Shown one piece after another: positions 47,677 through 56,643 of a stretch of DNA of 64,000 nt. Positions within the stretch are counted from its first letter, which is position 1. Each line of letters starts with the position of its first letter. Source of the stretch: Salinibacillus xinjiangensis (lineage in GTDB: Bacteria; Bacillota; Bacilli; Bacillales; Alkalibacillaceae); the NCBI RefSeq assembly GCF_009649735.1, contig NZ_WJNH01000013.1:19786-83785 (forward strand). Direction: 5' to 3'. The notes beneath the pieces were generated by a model. That model was given only the letters and a program-made list of their open reading frames with translations, was not told where the DNA came from and did no database searches. The translations under genes were made by a program, and so were the position numbers.

Positions 47677-48099
47677 ATGCAAATGAAAACAAGGTATTGG
47701 ATTTGCGTTGCGTCTCGTGATCATGTAAATAGGGGAGTGAATGGCGGATTTGCCCAACTTTGTCATGGAAAAGAGACTCCTTTAAAAAAGATGAATACTG
47801 GTGACTGGATTATTTATTACTCTTCAAAGAAGAATTTTAAGGAAAATACTCCGCATCAAAAATTTACTGCTTTGGGAAAAGTTATCGATGATAATGTTTT
47901 TCAGTTTGATATGGGAAATGGTTTTGTACCTTTCCGGAGAAATATAGACTTTATTAGTTGTACAGAAGCATCCATTCATCCGTTAATCTCCCAACTCTCT
48001 TTCATAAAAAATAAAGAGCGCTGGGGTTATCCATTCCGATTTGGCCATTTAGAAGTGTGTGAACAAGATTTTAAACTAATTGCAGAACAAATGCTTTAA
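47677..48099 (+). CDS. EVE-domain protein (UPF0310 type)
   Basis: 140 residues from ATG 47677; an ATG two codons later is possible and a GTG upstream overlaps the rhodanese gene. The EVE/PUA-like fold is shown by RYWICVASRDHVNRGVNGG, MNTGDWIIYYS and the C-terminal LSFIKNKERWGYPFRFGHLE. EVE proteins bind modified bases in DNA or RNA and are often found in restriction or defence contexts. Confidence 0.85.
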   Translation: MQMKTRYWICVASRDHVNRGVNGGFAQLCHGKETPLKKMNTGDWIIYYSSKKNFKENTPHQKFTALGKVIDDNVFQFDMGNGFVPFRRNIDFISCTEASIHPLISQLSFIKNKERWGYPFRFGHLEVCEQDFKLIAEQML

Positions 48100-48743
48100 A
48101 ACAAAGGAGATTAGAAAGGTTTGCTGAAGAAGTCTTTCATTCCTTAAATGAAACAAATTATAGTCTTTTAAGCGATCCATTTAAGGATATAAATTCTATT
48201 GGTTTTTTTGAAAAAACTTATCACAAAAATAATGCTCTTTCTTCGCAACTAGAAAATTTCAAACAGATATTACCTAATCTCAATATTAATTCTATTGGTT
48301 ATGAGGAACAATTTCATAAGATCATGTATTCTATTTTAAATGAACACTTAAATACATATACAGAAATCGAATCGTTACATGCAATTCGTAATTCTACACG
48401 TGAAGAATTATATAGAAGGGTAAGTATAGCACACGATTACATTAGATATTATTTTAATCAACCAATCAAACTAGAAGAAGTTGCTAAAGTTGCTTGTTTA
48501 TCACCTAACCATTTATTAAGAAGTTACTCTCAAGTTTACGGTAGAACGCCCCATCAGCATATTTCAATATTTAGAATACAAAAGGCAAAACTACTACTAG
48601 CAGAATTAGACCATAATATGACCGATATAACCTTTGAACTTGGATTTCAAAACCCTGTATCCTTTAGTAAAATGTTTAAACAACATGTTGGTTTATCTCC
48701 TAAAGATCATCGAAAAAAAGTGATATTGGATAAGAAATTATAA
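48075..48743 (+). CDS. AraC-family regulator without a recognisable start codon
   Basis: An open frame runs from 48075 to a stop at 48743. The C-terminal 100 residues are a clear AraC DNA-binding domain (IKLEEVAKVACLSPNHLLR, DITFELGFQNPVSFSKMFK). The first ATG in frame is 48324, yet the sequence upstream (RLERFAEEVFHSLNETN onward) reads like protein and has an AAAGGAG ribosome site at 48103-48109 with no ATG, GTG or TTG after it in this frame. One inserted base just upstream would join ATG CTT to this frame. It may therefore be a 5'-damaged gene or start at a rare codon. Confidence 0.65.
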   Translation, partial: TNCRTNALKQRRLERFAEEVFHSLNETNYSLLSDPFKDINSIGFFEKTYHKNNALSSQLENFKQILPNLNINSIGYEEQFHKIMYSILNEHLNTYTEIESLHAIRNSTREELYRRVSIAHDYIRYYFNQPIKLEEVAKVACLSPNHLLRSYSQVYGRTPHQHISIFRIQKAKLLLAELDHNMTDITFELGFQNPVSFSKMFKQHVGLSPKDHRKKVILDKKL

Positions 48744-48796
48744 GTGAGATTCTTTATTCTTATTAGGAATAAGAAATTTGAAGGGAGAAATGTTTT

Positions 48797-49174
48797 ATGG
48801 ATAATACAATGATTAAGAATGTTGGGCAAATTGGGATACCTGTAAAAGATATAAATAGGGCACTAGATTTTTATAAAGATAAACTAGGACTCTCTCTATT
48901 ATTTAACACGGATAGTATGGCATTTTTTGAATGCGATGGCTTGCGGCTAATGTTGTCACTACCTGAAAAAGATGAATTTGCCCATTCAAGTTCAGTTATT
49001 TATTTTCAAGTAACAAATATTAAAGATACTTATGAGTGCTTAGTAGGTAAAGAAGTTACATTTATTGATGAACCACATGTGGTGGCGAAAATGGGACAAA
49101 CAGAAACATGGATGGTATTTTTTAAAGATACAGAAGATAATACTCATGCATTGATGAGTGAAGTACAAGTTTAA
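48797..49174 (+). CDS. VOC-superfamily protein (glyoxalase/dioxygenase fold)
   Basis: 125 residues, ATG behind AAGGGAG. The repeat beta-alpha-beta-beta-beta units of the vicinal-oxygen-chelate fold are visible (QIGIPVKDINRALDFYKDKL and FFKDTEDNTHALMSE, with the usual metal-site positions). Substrate is unknown; many relatives detoxify antibiotics or aldehydes. It is followed by a strong terminator that closes this small cluster. Confidence 0.8.
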   Translation: MDNTMIKNVGQIGIPVKDINRALDFYKDKLGLSLLFNTDSMAFFECDGLRLMLSLPEKDEFAHSSSVIYFQVTNIKDTYECLVGKEVTFIDEPHVVAKMGQTETWMVFFKDTEDNTHALMSEVQV

Positions 49175-49182
49175 GAAAACCA

Positions 49183-49222
49183 AAAGGAGACCGTCTAAAT
49201 CACTTAAACGGTCTCCTTCAAT
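49183..49222 (+). terminator. Terminator after the VOC gene
   Basis: AAGGAGACCGTCTAA pairs with TTAAACGGTCTCCTT, followed by a weakly T-rich tail. Confidence 0.8.
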
Positions 49223-49292
49223 TTAGATTAGCCTTTTTAATACTTCTTTTTCCAGAATTACTTCTACCCTCTGCTTTACCACTATTTGTGGT

Positions 49293-49333
49293 ACGGTTCA
49301 GCGTAGTTATTTAAGAGGCAAAAAAGGCATTGG
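49293..49333 (+). repeat. 41-bp direct repeat, left flank of the defence operon
   Basis: Identical at 37 of 41 positions to 55875-55915. It includes the shared words GTTATTTAAGAGGC and AAAAAGGCATTGG. Upstream of it CTATTTGTGGTACGGTTCA (49282-49300) also occurs at 46707-46725. The copies enclose the whole four-gene operon between them. Confidence 0.75.
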
Positions 49334-49361
49334 AATCCTATTATTTCCAATGCCTTTTTAT
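49319..49361 (-). terminator. Bidirectional terminator at the end of the defence operon
   Basis: AAAAAGGCATTGGAA pairs with TTCCAATGCCTTTTT around ATCCTATTA-like loop sequence. On the minus strand it lies about 85 bp past the ATPase gene. Confidence 0.8.
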
Positions 49362-49446
49362 AGAGGCAAGTTTATACTGTTATTCTTTTTGAGTACTACC
49401 AGTGGTCGGGGTTGATTAAAAGCTGATTGTACATATACTATTATCA

Positions 49447-52400
49447 TTATGGATTTCGAATTTTACCAAAGGATTCTAATTCAATAAACTTTGACTTTGT
49501 ATATTCAGGGTCCATCTTCCTTTTAATTAATTTGTAGAAATTTTCATTATGTGTGGAAAGTATTACTTGTTTATCAAGTTGGTTTGTAATAGTTCTTAAC
49601 AAATCAATAAAAGAAAGTATATTAAGGTTATCTAAATGTTGTATAGGGTCATCCATAAAAATAGTGTTCAAACCATCGTGATCTTTTAGAAGTGCCTTTG
49701 CCAAAAAAATACTTAAAGATAAAATATTGACTTGGGCAGCACTAAAATAAAGAATTGGCGCTAACTTTTCTTTCCTATCAGAAGCATAAATATTTATTTC
49801 TGGTTTATCTTTGCTTAGGTCGCTTTCAAATTTTATATTGTTAAAATCCGGGTGGGGGTCTATGCGTTGGTATATACTATTAATGGATTCTAGATTAAAA
49901 GAATTATTAATCTTATTTTCTATATAATTAGTTATATACTCTTTAGCATTTGACAGCTCTTCATTACCTTTCTCTAAAACTGCTAAGCTGTCTTCTAGCT
50001 CTCTTTTTTTTGACTCTTTAGTTTTTGATTCAATATTATTTTCTATATAATTTGTAAATCCCATGAGATCATTTAAAATATTCAATGCTGAATTAGCTGA
50101 ACTAATTTGATTAGATAAATCAGCATGAATTTGTATTAATTCCTCTTTACTTGAGGGATTACTTACTCTTAATTTGTCTAATTCCAAATTATAATTATCA
50201 ATATAAGTCCGGACCTCTTGATGGCTATTTTGTAATTCCATATATTTATCATTTATGTCTTGTTCATTATATTGAAATAAGTCAATATCTAGGTTATAAA
50301 TTTCATTAGAAATACTTCGCTTATTATTAACCTTTAATAAAAACTTTTCCTTCACTTCAACAGAGGTTTCTTTAATTTTTTCTATATTACTTCCTATTTT
50401 TAATTCACTTAACACTTGATTAAAGCTCTTTAGAATTGAATCTTCCCTAATTTCTCGTATTTTATTTTTATTAGAAACATATTCTACTTCTTTTTGTTTT
50501 AGTATTGTAGTTATTTTTTTAATACTTTCACTTGTTTCATTTACCTTATTTTCGTAATCAAGAATTGTTTTACTAAGATTGTTTATCTTTCCTAATATAG
50601 ATGATTTAATATCAGCAATATTTTCATTACTACTATCTTCTATATCTATATTTAATTTATTGAAGAAACTGATTAAATCACTTTCTTCTTTTTTAATATT
50701 ATTTAACTTATTGTTCATTCTTTGATTGAGAGAATTATAAGAAGAAATCTTTGTCTCACTTTCGATATCCATTATTGAGAGAACCTTTAATTCTTTGTCT
50801 ATTTCTTTTCTATATAAATCAGTAAATTTATTTACCCTATTTTTTTCATCTTTTATACCGAGTTCGAGATTTACAATTTTACTTTTCATCTTATTTAAGA
50901 TATCAATATCTTTAAAGTCTTTATCGACACTTCTTACTAAGCTTTCAAAATCATCATATTCTTTTTTGCATAAAGGACAAGAAGTAGTCCGAGATTCTTC
51001 AATAAACTTTTTTCCTACTTTATAAATTGTATTAATCTGCTCATTAAGTTTACCAAATTGATTATATTCCTGATTAAGTTCTTTTAATTCCAGTTCTTTT
51101 TGCTGAATAAATTTATAACTTTTACTGATCTCCATAACTAAACTGGTAATATTTTTATTATCAATATTAATATTGATAATATCTTTTACTTCATAATCTC
51201 GATAAGAATTTAGAGTAAGCATTTGTTTTTTATATTTTTGTATTTCAATCTGCCTTATATTAATCATTTCCTTTAGAAGTAAAAGTCTTTGGGATAAATG
51301 AGCTTTTTTTCGTCTTATATAAAAATACCCTTCTAGGTTGCTATCAAGTTTTGAATAACGGTATTCTATATCTTTTTTTAAATTCTGTATATTATCTAAC
51401 TTCACTTTAGTTTCATTTAATATATGTTCTTGCTTAGTCTTTTGACTATTATTGGTTGATATTTCCTTAACTAGTTTTGAATTTTTCTCTTCAAAGTCTA
51501 TTATCTTTTTTTGTAAATTTGCTGTTTTATTATGTAATTTAATTAGCTTTTTAATTTTTCTATATTTCTCATATAAATTATAGGCTTCATACACAATGCT
51601 ATTTAAAGTATTTGTTCTCTTCTCTTTCTTTTTATATTTATCTAAAATATTTTTAGTGAATTTCATATCTTCTGTTATGTTAATAAGTATATTCTTCTTG
51701 TCGTTGTAAGCTTCAAAGTTTTTTGTCAGATATTGAGCAGTCAATACTTTCTTATTATTCTCTTCCATAGCAGATTCTAGCTTTGATTTAGTTTCAATTA
51801 ATGCGTTAATAAATCGCTTATTATTATTTGTATTTAACTCAGGGAGACTTAATTCTTTTGACTTGATTTGGTTAAACTTTTCTACTAGATTGTTAATCTC
51901 TACCATAATGCTAGGTCGTATTACTAAACTTTGTATTTCTTTGGTAATCTCTCCTAAATCTTCTTTTACTTGTTTAAGTTGTTTTTCCGATTCACTATAT
52001 AGATTTAATATCCTTTTAAATAATTCAGAATCATTTTCATCATCCCAGAAGTTTGTTAAGGTATCATACCTATCTTTAGGACTGATTGAACGAAGAAAAG
52101 AATCAATTTTATCCTGACCAAGTATAGATTTAGTAGAAAAATCAGCGTAATTAATTTTCTTAAATACATCAGATTTGAATATTAAGTCACCGTCCGCATA
52201 ATCTGTCTTTCTATTACCACCAATTACCTTAGTTTTCTTTTCTAATAAGCCTCCGCCTTCTGCTATTAGTTTTACGGTTCCATATTCTTTTTCACTCTTT
52301 ATATTTTTTAAAATTAAACCCTTTTCATTATCTGCTGTTTTCTTTAATATAGTGTTCTTTGATATCCTATTTATATTTCCCGTTAAAGCCCATTCAACTG

Positions 52401-52551
52401 CATCAATAAATGAGGTCTTTCCATATCCATTTGGTGCATATATAACAATTAGATTGGCCACCTCACCTGTATTAGTAAGGAAATTAAAAAACTGCTTGTT
52501 CTGGTATATTCTAAAAGCATCTAATTCTATACCTTTTAATTTAAAGTTCAT
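49447..52551 (-). CDS. lmuB: Rad50/SMC-like ATPase of a Lamassu/ABC-3C defence system
   Basis: 1034 residues. The N-terminal ABC half has Walker A Lys45 (YAPNGYGKTSF) and the C-terminal half a signature region (ILSLSIFLAKALL) and Walker B with Asp967/Asp968 (IFMDDPIQHLDNLN). Between them are about 800 residues of Lys/Glu/Asn-rich coiled coil, broken near the middle by a zinc hook, Cys525-x-x-Cys528 (SCPLCKKEY). This is the Rad50-type layout of LmuB. It should sense unusual DNA or phage replication products and release the effectors encoded upstream. It overlaps the preceding gene by 11 bp. Very AT-rich, unlike genes left of 46,000. Confidence 0.85.
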   Translation of the reverse strand: MNFKLKGIELDAFRIYQNKQFFNFLTNTGEVANLIVIYAPNGYGKTSFIDAVEWALTGNINRISKNTILKKTADNEKGLILKNIKSEKEYGTVKLIAEGGGLLEKKTKVIGGNRKTDYADGDLIFKSDVFKKINYADFSTKSILGQDKIDSFLRSISPKDRYDTLTNFWDDENDSELFKRILNLYSESEKQLKQVKEDLGEITKEIQSLVIRPSIMVEINNLVEKFNQIKSKELSLPELNTNNNKRFINALIETKSKLESAMEENNKKVLTAQYLTKNFEAYNDKKNILINITEDMKFTKNILDKYKKKEKRTNTLNSIVYEAYNLYEKYRKIKKLIKLHNKTANLQKKIIDFEEKNSKLVKEISTNNSQKTKQEHILNETKVKLDNIQNLKKDIEYRYSKLDSNLEGYFYIRRKKAHLSQRLLLLKEMINIRQIEIQKYKKQMLTLNSYRDYEVKDIININIDNKNITSLVMEISKSYKFIQQKELELKELNQEYNQFGKLNEQINTIYKVGKKFIEESRTTSCPLCKKEYDDFESLVRSVDKDFKDIDILNKMKSKIVNLELGIKDEKNRVNKFTDLYRKEIDKELKVLSIMDIESETKISSYNSLNQRMNNKLNNIKKEESDLISFFNKLNIDIEDSSNENIADIKSSILGKINNLSKTILDYENKVNETSESIKKITTILKQKEVEYVSNKNKIREIREDSILKSFNQVLSELKIGSNIEKIKETSVEVKEKFLLKVNNKRSISNEIYNLDIDLFQYNEQDINDKYMELQNSHQEVRTYIDNYNLELDKLRVSNPSSKEELIQIHADLSNQISSANSALNILNDLMGFTNYIENNIESKTKESKKRELEDSLAVLEKGNEELSNAKEYITNYIENKINNSFNLESINSIYQRIDPHPDFNNIKFESDLSKDKPEINIYASDRKEKLAPILYFSAAQVNILSLSIFLAKALLKDHDGLNTIFMDDPIQHLDNLNILSFIDLLRTITNQLDKQVILSTHNENFYKLIKRKMDPEYTKSKFIELESFGKIRNP

Positions 52552-53089
52552 TTTTTAACAACTCCAAATACTTAGTAAATAAAACTGAGGGCTTTTCATG
52601 ATCGCCATCTTTAATAACTTTGATTAAATTTCCATACTTAGATTCTAATGTACTAAAAATTGATTCAGGGGGATTTGCATTACCAACAGACTCTACATTA
52701 ACGTTAAATAGTTTCTCATTGATAATATTTTCAATATCCTCTGTACCTATAGGTCTTTCGACATTCTCAATTACTAATTTACGTGAAGAATATTTATTCT
52801 GTTCAATTAAATATCTTATATCATTATCTACACTACCCTGTACTAAGAACAAAATATAAATATTCCATATTTCAATATCACTTACTAATTCTCCCTGGAA
52901 ATGGACTGCTATATCACCACTTATCTCCTTCCAATGTTCCATTAATTCGTCCTGGTCGTTTATTATCATAGTAAATATATAAACATTATAATTTGTTTCA
53001 GATTTTACTAGGCATTCAACTAAATCAAATGAATTGTTTCCGCTTTCATGTTTTATTCTTTTAATAACATCATATTTATTAAGGAACAT
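52541..53089 (-). CDS. lmuC: Small middle component of the Lamassu/ABC-3C system
   Basis: 182 residues, overlapping both neighbours by 11 bp. No catalytic motif is visible. The protein is acidic and mixed alpha/beta. By position (between the effector and the SMC-type ATPase) and size it fits LmuC, also called the ABC-3C middle component, which bridges ATPase and effector. The assignment rests mainly on gene context. Confidence 0.65.
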   Translation of the reverse strand: MFLNKYDVIKRIKHESGNNSFDLVECLVKSETNYNVYIFTMIINDQDELMEHWKEISGDIAVHFQGELVSDIEIWNIYILFLVQGSVDNDIRYLIEQNKYSSRKLVIENVERPIGTEDIENIINEKLFNVNVESVGNANPPESIFSTLESKYGNLIKVIKDGDHEKPSVLFTKYLELLKNEL

Positions 53090-54407
53090 TATTAAACACC
53101 TCTTTAATACAATCCTTTAATTTTTCTTCAAGTTCGGGCAAACTAGTTATTTCATCATATTTAGAAAAGATATCTTGAAATAAATCAATGTGTATAAATT
53201 CTACATCAGTTAGTTTTTCCGGATCATCTATATCAATACCTTTTTCAACTAATCTCTCTTTATCTGCACGATCTATCTTACGAACTATTCGCTTTGTTTT
53301 ATCTTTATTGTAACTTTTGGTTCCTGGATTGCTATTTTTAGTATTAATAATTATTAAATCATTTAACTCTATATCGTCATAATTGTTTACAAATAAATCC
53401 ATAATGCAAGTAGATAATCTTTTTTCCCTCGTAAAGTACATTTTAATATTATGGGAATACTCAACTCTATTTCTTATTAATTTAAAATTACTTTTATTTG
53501 GTAGATTAGATGTCTCCATATAATAGTATGTTAATAATGAAGCCCAACCTTCCCATAACTTAGGATTTAACAGTTCCTCTTCAACAAAAGAGTTATACGG
53601 TACATATAACTTTTCGTTATGGAACTTAACAATATCGTTAGGGGCTAAATCTAATATTGGCCTTGAATTTCTTTTTAATATTGACTGGATGTAACCTTCA
53701 TTACTCTCAAAAGCTGTTTCGATGTAACTTTCAAAATTTAATAATTCTTCTGGTATTAACAAGGGTAGCTGGTTCTCTAATAGAATGTCATTTATTGATG
53801 AAATATCATAACCCAGAAGTGCACCATACGCACCGTCTTCTTCTTTTAACTGAGTGAAAATACCCATTAAAAACAAATTATTATCCGATTTTAGAAATAT
53901 TCCCGACCCTGAAAAGCCACTTAAAGTTTTATTTACACTATTCATTAGGTTTGAGACATCAGGAATAGCTCTAAACTCTAATAAATTTTGTTCTGGATAA
54001 TTGAAGTATGTTTTACATTCTAAAAGGTGACCTAATTCGGCTGTATCTTCTCCATTTAATAGATGTGGGAAACCATAAAGACCCACCTCTACATTATCTT
54101 TTGGAACTGTTATCAGTGTTCCAGGAATTCCTTCAATATATTTAACCTTAATTACTGCAAGATCATATTTACTATGAAAATAATAATCTAGCACGGTTAT
54201 TTTAGTTCCTAAATTATGTAGGAATACCTCTATATCCTTCTTTTCAAATGATTGAGGATTCTCATTTGTCCCTTCTAAACAATGCCTTGCTGTTATTACA
54301 TATGAGAATTCATTAGTAAATGGTTGAAACATACATCCTGAACCTTCAAAATCAATGCACTTTATTTTTACTGCTATTTCTCTGTATCTAGCATTAATAC
54401 TCACCAT
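53079..54407 (-). CDS. Trypsin-like protease effector with C-terminal ABC-3C-type domain
   Basis: 442 residues. The first 200 form a chymotrypsin-fold protease with His42 (TARHCL), Asp82 (KYDLAVI) and Ser166 (SGFSGSGI), all intact, and no signal peptide, so it acts inside the cell. The remaining 240 residues resemble no enzyme I know and probably dock to the middle component and ATPase. Such intracellular proteases are effectors of Lamassu and of Avs1 systems. It begins one base before the hydrolase gene ends. Confidence 0.78.
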   Translation of the reverse strand: MVSINARYREIAVKIKCIDFEGSGCMFQPFTNEFSYVITARHCLEGTNENPQSFEKKDIEVFLHNLGTKITVLDYYFHSKYDLAVIKVKYIEGIPGTLITVPKDNVEVGLYGFPHLLNGEDTAELGHLLECKTYFNYPEQNLLEFRAIPDVSNLMNSVNKTLSGFSGSGIFLKSDNNLFLMGIFTQLKEEDGAYGALLGYDISSINDILLENQLPLLIPEELLNFESYIETAFESNEGYIQSILKRNSRPILDLAPNDIVKFHNEKLYVPYNSFVEEELLNPKLWEGWASLLTYYYMETSNLPNKSNFKLIRNRVEYSHNIKMYFTREKRLSTCIMDLFVNNYDDIELNDLIIINTKNSNPGTKSYNKDKTKRIVRKIDRADKERLVEKGIDIDDPEKLTDVEFIHIDLFQDIFSKYDEITSLPELEEKLKDCIKEVFNNVP

Positions 54408-55474
54408 TAACCCCCCACTGTATAACCGTTATCCCTGTTTAAATAGACACAAGTGATATTGTTTTCTTGACATTCTTCTGGAGAAAAAATTTTCTTCATT
54501 AAATTATAATTAAAATAAAATGCCACAGGTTTATCCATACTTTGTATTATTCTTGCCAAGCTTTCTTTGTTAGGTAGTCCGTGTTTACTCCCATCAGAAC
54601 TAATAATGAACTTTTCACAATCTATTAGTTTTAATAATTCAGGACTTGTATTTTTTTTGCTTGCATGGTGAGAAATTTTCATAATGTCTACCCTTAATTT
54701 ATTTTCATCTGAGTATCCTAAATTCCTCAAACTATTTACAATAGTTGATGGATGAGAATCACCCAACATTAATAGTCTAAAATTTTCATGCTCGAGTAAA
54801 AATGCAATACTACTTTTATTAAAGAGTGACGAATCCTCTTCAAATAATTCTGCAGCGAGTTCGTTAATTGATTTATGATAATCTGTGGCAGAGGACATCA
54901 TTTTCTTTTTCATTCTTTTCTTAACTATCTTTTTTAATTCTGAATCCCACTTTTCATTTAATTCTTTAAGGGTCTCTATGTCTGGTGATAATACCCTAAG
55001 TATAATTCCATCATCATCATAAAATTGACCTGTAGAAATCAATTTTTTATGCCATACACCTGTTTCTTCAAGTATTCCTTCCAATGTTTCCCCTTGTCTT
55101 ACACTCATCTTCCTTGATGATTCATCTGACGCTATTGGAAAATTAAAGTTACTCCCTTTATCTCCCTTTAATTCACTAGCAATTAAGGTTCCAGAATTAA
55201 ACCAAACTCTATCTATAATAGATGTATTTACCTTTTTATCTTTAAATATCTTTATTATCCCTGCTATGTGATCATCATCAATATGAGTAACTACTAACAA
55301 ATTGACTCGTTGATTATTATTTTCCATTTGTTCAAATTCATTTTTCAACATTAAATGACACAGTTCTCCTTTTCCACCATCAATAATAATATTTTTAATA
55401 TCTGAATCATCTTTAATTCTTATTAAGAAACTATCTCCATTTGCAGCAGGATATACTTTTATATACTTACACAT
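54407..55474 (-). CDS. ComEC-like metallo-beta-lactamase hydrolase, first gene of the defence operon
   Basis: 355 residues, no signal peptide. The metal-binding motif is THIDDDH (His64, Asp66, Asp68, His69), followed by GDSH near 242 and the late SHHASKKNT motif, the pattern of the ComEC/Rec2-type metallo-beta-lactamase domain without membrane segments. Relatives in defence systems are nucleases or phosphodiesterases. It is the first gene of a tightly overlapped four-gene unit. The same hydrolase plus protease pair occurs in Avs1 with a STAND ATPase, which is absent here. Confidence 0.8.
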   Translation of the reverse strand: MCKYIKVYPAANGDSFLIRIKDDSDIKNIIIDGGKGELCHLMLKNEFEQMENNNQRVNLLVVTHIDDDHIAGIIKIFKDKKVNTSIIDRVWFNSGTLIASELKGDKGSNFNFPIASDESSRKMSVRQGETLEGILEETGVWHKKLISTGQFYDDDGIILRVLSPDIETLKELNEKWDSELKKIVKKRMKKKMMSSATDYHKSINELAAELFEEDSSLFNKSSIAFLLEHENFRLLMLGDSHPSTIVNSLRNLGYSDENKLRVDIMKISHHASKKNTSPELLKLIDCEKFIISSDGSKHGLPNKESLARIIQSMDKPVAFYFNYNLMKKIFSPEECQENNITCVYLNRDNGYTVGG

Positions 55475-55521
55475 ATGTCATTACTACCCCTTGTTAATTG
55501 TCGATAATTGGTATTAATATA

Positions 55522-55550
55522 ATTATAATATTTTTATAGATATTATTTAA
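55522..55550 (-). promoter_or_regulatory. Predicted promoter of the defence operon
   Basis: On the minus strand TTAAAT (55550-55545), a 17-bp spacer and TATAAT (55527-55522) precede the first gene by about 47 bp. The region is AT-rich, so chance matches are possible. Confidence 0.4.
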
Positions 55551-55809
55551 GGAATAATTAATAATAAAATGAGAAATATCTAATAATTAATATACTCAAT
55601 TGGTATGACGGTGAAAAGACTTGGCTTATTTAGAATAATATGGTAGGGGGCTGCGTAGATTATTTATATAGAGAATTCAGGTATATGATAGTCGGGAAAA
55701 GAAATACAAATATAAATTGCAGATCACTCGAATTACTGTTCCACACACTCTATTTTCCAGTATTTCAACAGATAAATATAGTTCTTAACAATTTGACCTG
55801 ATAACTCAA

Positions 55810-55851
55810 AAGAAACCCAAAACGATTCAGGATTGTTTTGGGTTTCTTATC
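55810..55851. terminator. Orphan terminator hairpin upstream of the defence operon
   Basis: AAGAAACCCAAAAC pairs with GTTTTGGGTTTCTT around an 11-nt loop. No gene ends next to it, so it may be the remnant of a gene removed from this site. The rest of 55551-55870 holds nothing I can name. Confidence 0.65.
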
Positions 55852-55874
55852 TTTGATATTAGGAAATCATGAAG

Positions 55875-55915
55875 ACGGTTCACCTTGGTTATTTAAGAGG
55901 CTAAAAAGGCATTGG
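55875..55915 (+). repeat. 41-bp direct repeat, right flank of the defence operon
   Basis: Second copy of the 49293-49333 sequence (four mismatches). Its hairpin half GGCATTGG is not followed by the expected CCAATGCC arm because an IS3-family element begins six bases later. Confidence 0.75.
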
Positions 55916-55962
55916 TGAAATGATATGCTCCCCTTTAGGACTACTAAAGGGGAGTATTTTTT

Positions 55963-56643
55963 ATGTCTAAAAGATCATTTACTCCAAAGTTTAAAACTGA
56001 GGTTTTACAAGCATGGGAAGATGGATCATTTACCTTATCGGAGATCGTTAGTAAGTATGAGGTTAGTGAAAGCACAATGAGGAAATGGAAATATAGATTT
56101 GATACATTTGGTTCTGAAGGTCTTAAAGAATCCTCAACTTGGAAGAAGTACACAAAGGATATAAAGCTTTTAGCTGTTAGTGATTATCTGTCTGGTAAAT
56201 ACTCTTTACTTGAGGTTGTCAGAAAGTATGAAATATCAAGTCATTCCGTCCTCCAAAAGTGGATAAAGAAGTATAATAGTCATAGTGAATTAAAAGATAC
56301 GTCACAAGGAAGGACGAGTTCTATGACTAAGGGAAGAAAAACGACTTGGGAAGAACGAATACAAATTGTACTTGATTGCTTGGGGAACGGAAAAGATTAT
56401 CAAAAAGCAGCTAATACTTATCATGTTTCGTACCAACAACTCTATCAGTGGGTTAGGAAGTACGAAGATGGTGGAGAGGAAGCGCTAAAAGATAAACGAG
56501 GTCATAAAAAAGAAGAAGCTAAGTTAACTCCAGAAGAGAAAATCAACCTTCAAATGAAAAAGTTGGAAAGAGAAAATGAACGGTTACGTGCGGAGAATTT
56601 ATTCTTAAAAAAGTTAGAGGAGATCGAAAGGGGGCAAAAGTAA
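55963..56643 (+). CDS. IS3-family transposase OrfA
   Basis: 226 residues with three helix-turn-helix repeats of the HTH_28 type (FTLSEIVSKYEVSESTMRKW, YSLLEVVRKYEISSHSVLQKW, and one near 145-175) and a C-terminal leucine-zipper segment (MKKLERENERLRAENLFLKK). It binds the ends of the element. In relatives a -1 frameshift near the end fuses it to OrfB; a short A-rich stretch (CAAAAG) lies at the stop. Confidence 0.9.
   Translation: MSKRSFTPKFKTEVLQAWEDGSFTLSEIVSKYEVSESTMRKWKYRFDTFGSEGLKESSTWKKYTKDIKLLAVSDYLSGKYSLLEVVRKYEISSHSVLQKWIKKYNSHSELKDTSQGRTSSMTKGRKTTWEERIQIVLDCLGNGKDYQKAANTYHVSYQQLYQWVRKYEDGGEEALKDKRGHKKEEAKLTPEEKINLQMKKLERENERLRAENLFLKKLEEIERGQK

Noticed and set aside
49447..52551. 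Housekeeping SbcC/Rad50
   Set aside because: No SbcD/Mre11 gene is adjacent; the gene is embedded between effectors in an AT-rich island.
49447..55474. Avs1 (AVAST type I) system
   Set aside because: It shares the hydrolase and protease, but the ATPase is Rad50-like with a zinc hook, not a STAND NTPase.
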